A stretch of DNA of 64,000 bases, from positions 310,001 through 374,000 of the forward strand of contig JABTUY010000005.1 of NCBI GenBank assembly GCA_015075165.1. Direction: 5' to 3'. Positions within the stretch are counted from its first letter, which is position 1. Each line of letters starts with the position of its first letter. Source of the stretch: Ideonella sp. (lineage in GTDB: Bacteria > Pseudomonadota > Gammaproteobacteria > Burkholderiales > Burkholderiaceae_C). Under the pieces are notes generated by a model. The model made no database searches. It was not told the DNA's origin and saw only the letters and a list, made by a program, of their open reading frames with translations. Below are positions 44,170-52,869 of this stretch, one piece after another. A program made the translations under genes and the position numbers.

Positions 44170-44820
44170 CTAGGCGAACTGCTGCTGCCCCGGCACGCGG
44201 GCATCGCGCTTGGCCTGCAGCATCAGCTGCTCCAGCCGCGACAGCAATTGGGGGTCGCGCGGGTCGTCGGCGCGCGCGATGGCCGGCGCCGGACCGCGCC
44301 ATTCGATCTCCACCCGTGCGAACGGCTTGGGCAGGAAGGTGCGGTTCCACGAGCGATGCAGGTGGAAGGCGCGATCGCAGCTGACGCTGGCGTAGAAGAT
44401 CGGGCAGTCGAGCAGGCGCGCGGTTTCGAGCACACCGGGCTTGAGCTTGTAGATCGGACCGCGCGGCCCGTCGACCGCGAAGCTGACGTTGTGGCCCTCG
44501 CGCGCGATGCGCAGCAGCGCGCGCAGCCCACCGGCGCCACCGCGGCTCGACGAGCCCACCGCCACGCGCGCGCCGAGCAGGCGCAGCAAGGTGGCCATGA
44601 TGCGGCCGTCCTTGCTCGGTGACGACAGCGTTGCCAGGCGGTAGCCCTTGGCTACCTGCAACAGGGCGAGCTCGTCGCCGTGCCAGTGCGCGAAGATCAC
44701 CGGCCGGCGCTCGGCCAGCGCGGCGCGCAACGCGGCGGGCTCGCGCAGTGTGGTGCGCCAGGTGAGCGACAGCGCCCGGTACAGCAGCCAGGCCAGCCAG
44801 CCGAGCACGGTCTGCTTCAC
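44170..44820 (-). CDS. Lysophospholipid acyltransferase-family protein (DUF374-like)
   Basis: A 216-residue acyltransferase of the DUF374 group, related to LpxL/PlsC enzymes. The catalytic HxxxxD-like motif appears as FAHWHGDELA (H45/H47, D49), followed by SPSKDGRI and AVDGPRGPIYKLKPG, which are diagnostic for this group. A single N-terminal hydrophobic segment anchors it to the inner membrane. The acceptor lipid is unknown. Its start overlaps the upstream oxidoreductase stop by four bases (ATGA), so the two are co-translated. Confidence 0.83.
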   Translation of the reverse strand: MKQTVLGWLAWLLYRALSLTWRTTLREPAALRAALAERRPVIFAHWHGDELALLQVAKGYRLATLSSPSKDGRIMATLLRLLGARVAVGSSSRGGAGGLRALLRIAREGHNVSFAVDGPRGPIYKLKPGVLETARLLDCPIFYASVSCDRAFHLHRSWNRTFLPKPFARVEIEWRGPAPAIARADDPRDPQLLSRLEQLMLQAKRDARVPGQQQFA

Positions 44821-46199
44821 GGCTGCGGCGCCGCGGCGACGCTCGACACGGGGTCGAACAACTGCTCCATCTCACGGCGCAGCGCGTAGGCGCGCGTGCC
44901 GGTGTCGATCGCCACGTCGGCCCAGCTCAGGCTCTGGCCGCGGGCCACCGCGCGCAGCAGCTTCACGTCGTGCGCCAGGCCCAGCGGCAGGCCACCGGTG
45001 CCGCCGTCGAGCGCGCGCGAGGTGGCCGCCGGCAGCAACTTGCCCCACACCGCGTAGCCGCCTTCGCCGTCGAGCCGGTCGCCGGGGCGCAGATCCTTCT
45101 TCGCGGTGGCCACCACATCGGCCTGCCAGAGCTGCGCCACGCCGGTGGCCTCGCCGCGCAGCGCGACGCTGGCCACCGACAGCCCGACCTCGAGCCCGAT
45201 CAAGTGCCAGCGCTTGTACAGCGTGAAGTAGCGTCCGCTCGGGTCGGTGTGCGCGTTGTACTCCTCGAAGCAGTTGCGGATGTACTCGGTCTCGCCCTCG
45301 ACCGTGACCCACACGCCCATGCGGATGTCGTACGGAATCGGGCGGCCATCGGCCTCGAGCGACGAAATCACCTCGACCATGCCCTTGCGCTCGAGCACGC
45401 CGCCTTCGCTCTTGGGCCGCGTGACGAACGGAATGTCGGCCACGCTGGCTGGCGGGTACAGCAGGCCGTTGCTCGGCACCGCGAGCCCGGTGGCGTTGGC
45501 CACCGCGGTGCTCTCGATCGCCGGCTTGCTGCCGTCGAGGAAGCTGTTGAACATCTTCGGGTTCAGGCCGCCGCGCTCGGCCTGCTCGGGTGTCAGGCCG
45601 TAGTGGCCCCACACGGTGTCGGGCGTGGATTCGCAGAAGTGCGGCAGCCACTTGTGGCCGCGGCCGGCCGCCACCACCGGGAAGCCGCAGGTGCGCGCCC
45701 AGTCGACCAGGTCGCAGATGAGCGCCGGCTGGTCGCCGAAGGCGAGCGAGTAGATCACGCCGGCGTCGGCCGCCTTGCGCGCCAGCAGCGGGCCGCAGAA
45801 CGCGTCGGCCTCGACCGTCACGTTGACCACGTGCTTGCGCTGCGCGAACGCTTCGAGGCAGTGTTCCACCGCAGCGATCGGATGCCCGGTGCATTCGACG
45901 ATCACGTCGATCGCCGGGTGCCGCACCAGTGCGCGCCAATCGTCGCCGAGGTGCGTGTTGCCGTCGCGCAGCGCGGCGTCGAGCGATGCGGCCTGCGTCT
46001 GCGCCGCGCTCCAGCCCACACGCGCCAGGTTGCGTCGTGCGGCGTCGGGTGCAAGGTCGGCAATGCCCACCAGGTGCACGCCCGGCGTGCGCGGCACCTG
46101 CGCGAGGTACATCGAGCCGAACTTGCCGGCGCCGATCAAACCCACGCGCACCGGCCGGCCGGCGGCGGCGCGTTCGAGCAACTTGCGATGCAGACTCAT
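44817..46199 (-). CDS. NAD(P)-dependent oxidoreductase with C-terminal SAF domain
   Basis: A 460-residue protein. The N-terminal Rossmann domain resembles homoserine dehydrogenase (VRVGLIGAGKFGSMYLAQV, VIVECTGHPIAAVEHCLEA, KHVVNVTVEADAFCGP); the C-terminus has a SAF-type domain (LRPGDRLDGEGGYAVWGKLLPA). This fused family acts, as I recall, on polyol or branched hydroxy-acid substrates and is often found near TctABC-type transporters, as here with tctC divergent 290 bp away. The substrate is unknown. Four-base overlap couples it to the acyltransferase gene. A Crp/Fnr-type box lies in the shared promoter region at 46323-46338. Confidence 0.82.
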   Translation of the reverse strand: MSLHRKLLERAAAGRPVRVGLIGAGKFGSMYLAQVPRTPGVHLVGIADLAPDAARRNLARVGWSAAQTQAASLDAALRDGNTHLGDDWRALVRHPAIDVIVECTGHPIAAVEHCLEAFAQRKHVVNVTVEADAFCGPLLARKAADAGVIYSLAFGDQPALICDLVDWARTCGFPVVAAGRGHKWLPHFCESTPDTVWGHYGLTPEQAERGGLNPKMFNSFLDGSKPAIESTAVANATGLAVPSNGLLYPPASVADIPFVTRPKSEGGVLERKGMVEVISSLEADGRPIPYDIRMGVWVTVEGETEYIRNCFEEYNAHTDPSGRYFTLYKRWHLIGLEVGLSVASVALRGEATGVAQLWQADVVATAKKDLRPGDRLDGEGGYAVWGKLLPAATSRALDGGTGGLPLGLAHDVKLLRAVARGQSLSWADVAIDTGTRAYALRREMEQLFDPVSSVAAAPQP

Positions 46200-46322
46200 C
46201 GTGCGGGCTCCTGGGTGTGCGCGTGTCCGGTTGTCGCCGCTCGGGCGGCCGCGATTGTCGCGCGGTGCGCGACGATCACGCGGCTCCCGTGCCTTGCCAC
46301 GCCGTGTTGCTTGCCAAAAAAA

Positions 46323-46366
46323 CTTGACTGCGGTCAAGCGATTTTCGTCGCCACCTGGCGGAGCAT
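46323..46366 (+). promoter_or_regulatory. Crp/Fnr-type box TTGAC-TGCG-GTCAA before tctC, with weak -10 candidate
   Basis: CTTGAC-TGCG-GTCAAG (46323-46338) is a perfect inverted repeat of FNR-box form, centre 46330.5. GAGCAT at 46361-46366 starts 30.5 bases from the centre, the offset also found at the two other boxes in this window, but it matches -10 consensus at only three positions. The box could serve either tctC (plus) or the oxidoreductase (minus). Confidence 0.55.
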
Positions 46367-46489
46367 TGGCGCGCGGTGTACGGCCCGCCGTTGTAACGCA
46401 GGCGCGTAGGGGGACGCCGCATGGCGACGCGGTGCCGGGCACGCTATCGTTGCGGGCTGTGCCTCAAGACTGACAGGAGACGAAGGGCC

Positions 46490-47512
46490 ATGAGCAACTT
46501 GATCGATGCCGCGCGGCGGCGCATGACGGCCCGGCTGGCGAGCGTGGCGCTCGCGCTGGCGTTCGGCGCGGCGCCGACGCTGGCGGCGTGGGCACCGGAG
46601 AAGCCGGTGGAGTTCATCGTGCCAGCGGGCACCGGCGGCGGCGCCGACCAGATGGCGCGGCTGATCCAGGGTATCGTCGCCAAGCACAAGCTGATGAGCC
46701 AGCCGCTGATCGTGGTGAACAAGGCCGGCGGCGCCGGCGCCGAGGGTTTCCTCGACGTCAAGGGCTCCAAGGGCGACCCGAACAAGATCGTCATCACGCT
46801 GTCGAACCTGTTCACGACGCCGCTGGCCACCGGCGTGCCGTTCAACTGGCGCGATCTGACCCCGGTGGCGATGATGGCGCTCGACCAGTTCGTGCTGTGG
46901 GTCAATGCCGATACGCCGTACCAGAGCGCCAAGCAGTACATCGACGCGGTGAAGGCGGCCGGTCCGTCGAAGATGAAGATGGGCGGCACCGGCTCGAAGC
47001 AGGAAGACCAGATCATCACGGTCAGCATCGAGAAGGCCGCCGGCGTCAAGTTCATCTACGTGCCGTTCAAGGGCGGCGGTGATGTCGCGGTGCAACTCAC
47101 CGGCAAGCACATCGACTCGTCGGTGAACAACCCGGTCGAGGCGGTGGCGCAGTGGCGTGCCGGCAAGCTGCGGCCGTTGTGCGTGTTCGACAGCCAACGC
47201 ATGAACTACAACGAGCCACTAGCCGGCGGCAAGTCTTGGCACGACATCCCCACCTGCAAGGAGGCGGGTATCCCCACCGACTACGTGATGCTGCGCGGCA
47301 TCTTCATGCCGGCTGGCGTGTCGGCCGACCAGGTGGCGTTCTATGTCAACCTGCTGAAGAAGGTGCGCGAAACGCCCGAGTGGAAGGACTTCATGAAGCT
47401 CGGCGCGTTCAACCAGACCTTCATGACCGGCCCCGACTACGTCAAGTGGGTCGAGAAGACCGAGGCCTCGCACTACATGCTGATGAAGGACGCCGGCTTC
47501 ATCGCCAAGTAG
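46490..47512 (+). CDS. tctC: Tripartite tricarboxylate transporter substrate-binding protein, TctC family
   Basis: A 340-residue periplasmic binding protein. A signal peptide ends near APTLA (about residue 32). The mature part begins WAPEKPVEFIVPAGTGGGADQMARLI, then NKAGGAGAEGFL and KFIYVPFKGGGDVAVQL, the usual TctC/BugT pattern for carboxylate ligands. The protein delivers substrate to TctBA encoded next. The ATG at 46490 has GGAGACGAAGG upstream. Its place in the oxalate region, with the same box as oxc upstream, suggests a dicarboxylate such as oxalate, but the ligand cannot be read from the sequence. Confidence 0.9.
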   Translation: MSNLIDAARRRMTARLASVALALAFGAAPTLAAWAPEKPVEFIVPAGTGGGADQMARLIQGIVAKHKLMSQPLIVVNKAGGAGAEGFLDVKGSKGDPNKIVITLSNLFTTPLATGVPFNWRDLTPVAMMALDQFVLWVNADTPYQSAKQYIDAVKAAGPSKMKMGGTGSKQEDQIITVSIEKAAGVKFIYVPFKGGGDVAVQLTGKHIDSSVNNPVEAVAQWRAGKLRPLCVFDSQRMNYNEPLAGGKSWHDIPTCKEAGIPTDYVMLRGIFMPAGVSADQVAFYVNLLKKVRETPEWKDFMKLGAFNQTFMTGPDYVKWVEKTEASHYMLMKDAGFIAK

Positions 47513-47583
47513 CCGGCCGCCGCGTCGCGCCGTTGGCGCCTGGCACGTATGTCGCGCCCGGTGCACGCCCTTCGCAACCCGAG

Positions 47584-48099
47584 ATGAGCACGACCGACGA
47601 AGACCCCAGCGGCGACGCGCGCGGCATCTCGACCCGCAGCGTCGAGATGGCGGTGGCGGCGGCGCTGTTTGCATTGGGCGCGCTGGTCGCGTTCAAGAGC
47701 TGGCAGCTCGGTGCCGGCTGGCGCGACGACGGGCCCGGCGCGGGCTACTTTCCGTTCTACATCGCGCTGCTGATCTGCGTGTCGTGCGCGGTGGTGGCGG
47801 CGCGCGCGTTCGCTGGCCCTGGCGACACGCTGTTCGTCACCTTCGGCCAGCTGAGGCTGGTGATGACGGTGCTGCTGCCGTCGCTGGGCTACGTGGTCGC
47901 GGTGCAGCTGCTCGGGCTGTACATCGGCTCGGTGCTGTTCATCGCCGGCTTCATGATCCGGGTGGGCGGCTACCACTGGGTCAAGGGCCTGGTCGTCGCC
48001 TTGGCAGTGATGGTGCTGGCGTTCCTGATGTTCGAGGTGTGGTTCAAGGTGCCGCTGTACAAGGGCGTAGTCAACCTACTCGGATTCCTGGGCTACTAG
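47584..48099 (+). CDS. tctB: Tripartite tricarboxylate transporter small membrane subunit, TctB family
   Basis: A 171-residue membrane protein with four hydrophobic segments after a short acidic cytosolic start: EMAVAAALFALGALVAFK, GYFPFYIALLICVSCAVV, LLPSLGYVVAVQLLGLYIG and LVVALAVMVLAFLMFEVWF. TctB proteins act with TctA and TctC in sodium- or proton-driven uptake. The ATG at 47584 gives the conserved start. It follows tctC by 71 bp and precedes tctA by 52 bp in the normal CBA order. Confidence 0.88.
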   Translation: MSTTDEDPSGDARGISTRSVEMAVAAALFALGALVAFKSWQLGAGWRDDGPGAGYFPFYIALLICVSCAVVAARAFAGPGDTLFVTFGQLRLVMTVLLPSLGYVVAVQLLGLYIGSVLFIAGFMIRVGGYHWVKGLVVALAVMVLAFLMFEVWFKVPLYKGVVNLLGFLGY

Positions 48100-48151
48100 C
48101 GATGGCGCACTGGATGGTCGCGGGCGGCGCTGCCTCGTCGAGAAGGATGCG

Positions 48152-49681
48152 ATGACCGAGCTCGCCTCGCTGTTCCACGGTTTCGCGGTCGTCCTCACGC
48201 CGTTCAACCTGATGCTGATGATGCTCGGCATCGTGCTGGGCGTGCTGATCGGCGTGCTGCCGGGTCTGGGCGGCGCCAACGGGGTGGCGATCCTGCTGCC
48301 GCTGACGTTCGCGATGCCGCCGACCTCGGCGATCATCCTGCTGTCGTGCATCTACTGGGGCGCGCTGTTCGGCGGCGCGATCACCTCGGTGCTGTTCAAC
48401 ATCCCGGGCGAACCGTGGTCGGTGGCCACCACGTTCGACGGCTACCCGATGGCGCAGGGCGGCCGCGCCGGCGAGGCGCTGACCGCGGCGTTCACCAGTT
48501 CGTTCGTCGGCGCGTTCTTCGCGGTGCTGATGATCACCTTCCTCGCGCCGCTGGTGGCGAAGTTCGCGCTCGAGTTCGGGCCGCCGGAGTTCTTCGCAGT
48601 CTACCTGCTCACGTTCTGCAGCTTCGTCGGCATGGGCAAGGGCTCGCCCGCGAAGATCCTGGTGTCGATGATGATCGGCTTCGCACTGGCCGCGGTCGGC
48701 ATGGACACCGTCACCGGCCAGTTGCGCCTGACGTTCGGTCTGACCGGGCTGATGCGCGGCTTCGATTTCCTGATCGTCGTGATCGGCCTGTTCGGCATCG
48801 GCGAGATCCTGCTGTCGATGGAGGAGGGGCTGAAGTTCTCCGGCAAGCCCGCGCGCATCAACACCCGGGTGGTGCTCGAGACGTGGCGCCGGCTGCCGGC
48901 GTTCTGGGCCACCTCGTTGCGTAGCACGCTGATCGGCATCTGGATGGGCATCACGCCCGGCGGCGCCACGCCGGCGTCGTTCATGAGCTACGGCATGGCC
49001 AAGAGGATGTCGCCGCGCGGCGGCGACTTCGGCAAGGGCGAGATCGAAGGCGTGGTCGCACCGGAGACCGCGGCGCATGCCGCCGGCACCAGCGCGCTGC
49101 TGCCGATGCTGGCGCTCGGCATCCCGGGCTCGCCCACCGCGGCCGTGCTGCTCGGTGGCCTGCTGATCTGGGGCCTGCAGCCGGGGCCGCTGCTGTTCGT
49201 CGAGAAGCCCGATTTCGTCTGGGGGCTGATCGCCAGCATGTACCTCGGCAACGTGGCCGGCCTCGTCGTCGTGCTCACCTGCGTGCCGCTGTTCGCCGCG
49301 ATCCTGCGCGTGCCGTTCGCGATCATCGCACCGGTGATCATCGCGATCTGCGCGATCGGCGCCTACACGGTGCACAACGCGATGCTCGACGTCTGGTACA
49401 TGATCGGCTTCGGCGTCATCGGCTACGTGTTCAAGAAGCTCGACTATCCGCTGGCGCCGCTGGTGCTCGCGGTGGTGCTGGGCGACCGCGCGGAGGATTC
49501 GTTCCGCCAGTCGATGCTGCTGTCGCAGGGCAGCCTGACGATCCTGTGGTCGAACTGGCTGGTCGGCTCGATCACCACGCTGGCACTCGCGCTGCTGCTG
49601 TGGCCGCTGATCACCGCGGGGCTGCGGGCGCTGAAGGGCCTCGGCGGCGGCTCGCGCGCGGCGACGTCGGAGAAGCGGTAA
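48152..49681 (+). CDS. tctA: Tripartite tricarboxylate transporter large membrane subunit, TctA family
   Basis: A 509-residue permease with about 11-12 membrane helices. Signature stretches are GVLIGVLPGLGGANGVAILL, TSVLFNIPGEPWSVATTFDG, GITPGGATPASFMSYGMAKR and ALGIPGSPTAAVLLGGL, all typical of TctA. It forms the transport channel with TctB. After its stop lies a 650-bp gap with a long inverted repeat before the convergent Crp/Fnr gene. Confidence 0.93.
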   Translation: MTELASLFHGFAVVLTPFNLMLMMLGIVLGVLIGVLPGLGGANGVAILLPLTFAMPPTSAIILLSCIYWGALFGGAITSVLFNIPGEPWSVATTFDGYPMAQGGRAGEALTAAFTSSFVGAFFAVLMITFLAPLVAKFALEFGPPEFFAVYLLTFCSFVGMGKGSPAKILVSMMIGFALAAVGMDTVTGQLRLTFGLTGLMRGFDFLIVVIGLFGIGEILLSMEEGLKFSGKPARINTRVVLETWRRLPAFWATSLRSTLIGIWMGITPGGATPASFMSYGMAKRMSPRGGDFGKGEIEGVVAPETAAHAAGTSALLPMLALGIPGSPTAAVLLGGLLIWGLQPGPLLFVEKPDFVWGLIASMYLGNVAGLVVVLTCVPLFAAILRVPFAIIAPVIIAICAIGAYTVHNAMLDVWYMIGFGVIGYVFKKLDYPLAPLVLAVVLGDRAEDSFRQSMLLSQGSLTILWSNWLVGSITTLALALLLWPLITAGLRALKGLGGGSRAATSEKR

Positions 49682-49741
49682 CGCATTGCGCGTGTCGGAC
49701 TTCCGACGTTTCGACGTATTGGCGCTCGGCGCATCGGTGCT

Positions 49742-49784
49742 CGGTACGAGTACCGTGCGACCACCGTGCGACCACCGTGCGACG
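49742..49784. repeat. Small inverted repeat and three 11-bp tandem repeats
   Basis: CGGTAC-GA-GTACCG (49742-49755) is followed by three tandem copies of ACCGTGCGACC (49752-49784, last base of the third copy changed). They lie 60 bp after tctA at the head of the gene-free gap. They could bind a protein or be a slippage product. Confidence 0.6.
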
Positions 49785-49802
49785 GGCCGGCGGCGGAGCC
49801 TG

Positions 49803-50209
49803 CATGCTCCGGCCCACGCTCGCGGGCGACCACCGCGGCACTCGCCGATCGCCTCGTCAACACCAGCCAAGCCGGCCACCGACCAGGACACCGCGAATGG
49901 GGCCTGCGCCTGCAGACTCCACCACCGACCCGCGATGCAGCGCGGCGTGCCGATGGCATGCGGACATTGCGGCGCCATGGAGCATGGATGCGAGTAGTCC
50001 GGTGGCATGCGGGTTCCGATGGCATGCAGGCACACCGTTGGGATGCGGGCATTCCGGTGGCGGGCCGCGGTGGTGGAGTGGGCAGGTGGTTCGGGCATGC
50101 GGGCGCAGGCCCCATTCGCGGTGTCCTGGCCGGTGGCATGCCAGGCAGGTGTTGACGAGGCGATGTCCGCGTGCCGCGGTGGTCGCCCGCGAGCGTGGGC
50201 CGGAGAACG
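49803..50209. repeat. Long imperfect inverted repeat in a gene-free gap
   Basis: Two arms of about 130-145 bp (49803-49935 and 50065-50209) face each other around a loop of about 130 bp. Blocks of perfect identity include 35 bp (49807-49841 with 50171-50205), 17 bp (49848-49864 with 50148-50164) and 28 bp (49883-49910 with 50102-50129). The loop carries several spaced copies of GGCATGC. Open frames across it are antisense shadows of one another, have no family match and no ribosome site. It fills most of the 49682-50331 gap between tctA and the Crp/Fnr gene. Confidence 0.75.
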
Positions 50210-50331
50210 CGTGCCCGAGCCGGCTGCCCCGCCCGTGCCTTCGCATGAAGACTCTCGGGGAATGAGGAGGCCCCGCGACAGGGCACCACCTGATTGACGA
50301 TGGAGCTCCGCCAATCAGAAGGCGCCAGGAA

Positions 50332-50976
50332 TCAAATCTTCCCGCGCTGCTTCAACCGCGACAACGTCTCCGGCGAGATGTTCAGGTACGCCGCCAGTTC
50401 CTTCTTCGGCAAGCGCTCGACGAACTCGGCGTGCTTGCGCATGAATCGGTGCACGCGGCCCGGCGCGTCGAGCAGGTGCAGCGTGATCGTGTGCGCCATC
50501 ACCTCGCTCATCACACCCATCAGCTGGTATTCGAACTCCTGCTTCAGCGCGGCATGCTGGTCGAGAAACGCCACCCACGCCGGCAGCGGCATCGTCGCCA
50601 CGCGCGCCTTGGTCACCGCGATGATGCTGTACGGCGCCGGCGTGTGCAGCCGCCACGCGGCATAGCTGGTCTCGAAATCGCGCTCGGCCGCGAAGCGCAG
50701 GATCATCTCCTTCGCGCTCGGGCTGGCGACCACGCGCTTCAGGATGCCGTCGAGGATGAAGCACTGCGCCATGTCGTGGTCGCCCTGGAACACCAGGCAA
50801 TCGCCCTTGCCGCATTCCTGGATCACCAGCTGCGGCTCGAGCTCGGCCAGCGCCGGGCGCGACAGGTGCTTCAGCACCGTGTTCTGCGCGAGCTGCAGGC
50901 GGATCACGTTGCGCTCGCCGTGCTCCGCGATGGTGGGCCGTGATGGTTGCGTTTTCGAATACTTGACCACGGTCAA
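50332..50976 (-). CDS. Crp/Fnr-family transcriptional regulator
   Basis: A regulator of up to 214 residues. The cyclic-nucleotide-type beta roll (about 50-140; [37 protein letters not shown]) is followed by a long helix and a helix-turn-helix: [26 protein letters not shown]. The recognition helix has E-x-x-S-R as in FNR, which reads TTGA half-sites. No N-terminal cysteine cluster is present, so it is not an FNR-type iron-sulfur sensor. The frame opens with TTG at 50976, overlapping the box at 50963-50976; a GTG at 50907 may be the real start. It is divergent from oxc and probably activates it. Confidence 0.88.
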   Translation of the reverse strand: MTVVKYSKTQPSRPTIAEHGERNVIRLQLAQNTVLKHLSRPALAELEPQLVIQECGKGDCLVFQGDHDMAQCFILDGILKRVVASPSAKEMILRFAAERDFETSYAAWRLHTPAPYSIIAVTKARVATMPLPAWVAFLDQHAALKQEFEYQLMGVMSEVMAHTITLHLLDAPGRVHRFMRKHAEFVERLPKKELAAYLNISPETLSRLKQRGKI

Positions 50977-51005
50977 TCGATGCGCGAAGCCGCCGAAACT
51001 ATGAT
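50963..51005 (+). promoter_or_regulatory. Crp/Fnr-type box and -10 element of the oxc promoter
   Basis: TTGAC-CACG-GTCAA (50963-50976) is a perfect half-site pair, centre 50969.5. TATGAT at 51000-51005 is a five-of-six -10 match starting 30.5 bases from the centre, so transcription should start near 51011-51012 with the box at about -41.5, the class II activation position. The box also covers the 5' end of the regulator gene and could repress it. Confidence 0.7.
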
Positions 51006-51054
51006 GATTTTCCCTGATTCGACCGGCGTCGAACGCGCACTCGGAGGCATCGAC

Positions 51055-52809
51055 ATGGCCGTCATCACCGAACCTCGCACCGCCGCGTCACACGCCGCGG
51101 CGAGCGCCGCCAGCGAGAGCATCGACGGCTTCCAGCTCGTCGTCGAAGCGCTGAAGCTCAACGGCCTCGACACGATCTACGGCCTGCCCGGCATCCCGAT
51201 CACCGATCTCACGCGCCGCGCACAGGCCGAAGGCCTGCGCATGCTCGCGTTCCGGCACGAGCAGAGCGCAGGTTATGCGGCGTCGATCGCCGGCTTTCTC
51301 ACCGGCAAACCGGGCATCTGCCTGACCGTGTCGGCGCCCGGCTTCCTCAACGGGTTGAATGCGCTCGCGCACGCCACGGTCAACTGCTTCCCGATGATCC
51401 TGATCAGCGGCTCGAGCGAGCGCGAGGTCGTCGACCTGCAGCAAGGCGACTACGAAGAGATGGATCAACTGGCGATCGCGCGGCCGCTGGCCAAGGCCGC
51501 GTACCGCGTGCTGCATGCCGCGGACATCGGCGTCGGCATCGCGCGCGCGATCCGCGCCGCGGTGTCGGGCCGCCCGGGCGGCGTCTACCTCGACCTGCCG
51601 GCCAAGCTGTTCTCGCAGAGCGTCGAGGCGGCGGCCGGCCGCGCGTCGCTGATCCAGGTGGTCGACGCGGCGCCGAAGCAGATCCCCGCGTCCGATGCGG
51701 TGCAGCGCGCGCTGGCGCTGCTCAAGGGTGCGAAGAAGCCGCTCATCATCCTCGGCAAGGGCGCGGCGTATGCGCAGGCCGACGTCGACATCCGTGCGCT
51801 GGTGGAGCGCAGCGGCATCCCGTACCTGCCGATGTCGATGGCCAAGGGCCTGTTGCCTGACACGCATGAGCAGTGCGCAGCGGCGGCACGCTCGTTCGTG
51901 CTGCCTGCGGCCGACGTGGTGCTGCTGGTCGGCGCGCGGCTGAACTGGCTGCTGTCGCACGGCAAGGGCAAGACCTGGGGCGGTGCCGGCGCCAAGGCCT
52001 GGGGTGGGCAGCGCTTCATCCAGCTCGACATCTCGCCGCAGGAGGCCGACAGCAACGTGCGAATCGACGCGCCGGTGATCGGCGACATCGGCTCGTGCGT
52101 GGCGGCGCTGCTGGCCGGCATGGGCCGGGCATGGCCGAAGCCCCCGGCCGAGTGGCTGGCCGCGGTGGCCGACAAGAAGAACGGCAACATCGCGAAGATG
52201 GCCGAGACGCTGGCGCACAACCCGGTGCCGATGAACTTCCACAGCGCGCTTGCGGTGGTGCGCGACATCGTCGCGGCGCACCCCGACGCGGTGCTGGTCA
52301 ACGAGGGCGCCAACGCGCTCGACTTCACGCGATCGATCGTCGACATGCACCGGCCGCGCAAGCGCCTGGACGTCGGCACCTGGGGCATCATGGGCGTCGG
52401 CATGGGCTACAGCGTGGCGGCCGCGGTCACCACGCAGCAGCAGGTGCTGGCGATCGAGGGCGACAGCGCGTTCGGCTTCTCCGGCATGGAGGTGGAGACG
52501 ATCTGCCGCTACAACCTGCCGGTGTGCATCGTGGTGATGAACAACAACGGCGTCTACAAGGGCACCGACACCGATCCCACCGGGCGCGACCCGGGCCCCA
52601 CGCAGTTCGTGAAGGGCGCGCGCTACGACAAGCTGATCGGGGCCTTCGGCGGCGTCGGCGTGCACGCCACCACGCCGGCCGAACTGCGCGCCGGCATCGA
52701 GGCGGCGTTCCGCTCGCGCCGGCCGACGCTGATCAACGCGGTGATCGACGAGACCGCCGGCACCGAGAGCGGCCGCATCACCAGCCTGAACCCCGTAGTA
52801 AAGAAGTGA
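51055..52809 (+). CDS. oxc: Oxalyl-CoA decarboxylase
   Basis: A 584-residue thiamine-diphosphate enzyme that converts oxalyl-CoA to formyl-CoA and CO2. The N-terminal domain has [16 protein letters not shown] and [12 protein letters not shown] with the cofactor glutamate E69; GDYEEMDQL matches the Tyr-Glu pair of Oxalobacter OXC; the C-terminal TPP motif is [19 protein letters not shown] ending [13 protein letters not shown]. Length is close to the family (about 568). GGAGG precedes the ATG at 51055. It is followed by frc 60 bp downstream. Predicted transcription starts near 51011 under Crp/Fnr control. Confidence 0.95.
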   Translation: MAVITEPRTAASHAAASAASESIDGFQLVVEALKLNGLDTIYGLPGIPITDLTRRAQAEGLRMLAFRHEQSAGYAASIAGFLTGKPGICLTVSAPGFLNGLNALAHATVNCFPMILISGSSEREVVDLQQGDYEEMDQLAIARPLAKAAYRVLHAADIGVGIARAIRAAVSGRPGGVYLDLPAKLFSQSVEAAAGRASLIQVVDAAPKQIPASDAVQRALALLKGAKKPLIILGKGAAYAQADVDIRALVERSGIPYLPMSMAKGLLPDTHEQCAAAARSFVLPAADVVLLVGARLNWLLSHGKGKTWGGAGAKAWGGQRFIQLDISPQEADSNVRIDAPVIGDIGSCVAALLAGMGRAWPKPPAEWLAAVADKKNGNIAKMAETLAHNPVPMNFHSALAVVRDIVAAHPDAVLVNEGANALDFTRSIVDMHRPRKRLDVGTWGIMGVGMGYSVAAAVTTQQQVLAIEGDSAFGFSGMEVETICRYNLPVCIVVMNNNGVYKGTDTDPTGRDPGPTQFVKGARYDKLIGAFGGVGVHATTPAELRAGIEAAFRSRRPTLINAVIDETAGTESGRITSLNPVVKK

Positions 52810-52869
52810 TCCTGTCCCGGGGATGCGCCGCTGGAGCGGCGCAGAGATTCGAGTCAACGGAGAGTTGAG

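Noticed and set aside
49546-50265. Open frames on both strands inside the long inverted repeat that encode near-identical peptides
   Set aside because: The similarity results from the inverted repeat itself; no start signal or conserved domain supports a gene.
48071-50314. 747-codon minus-strand frame over tctA and the inverted repeat
   Set aside because: Antisense to tctA and then through a palindromic region; no protein family signal.
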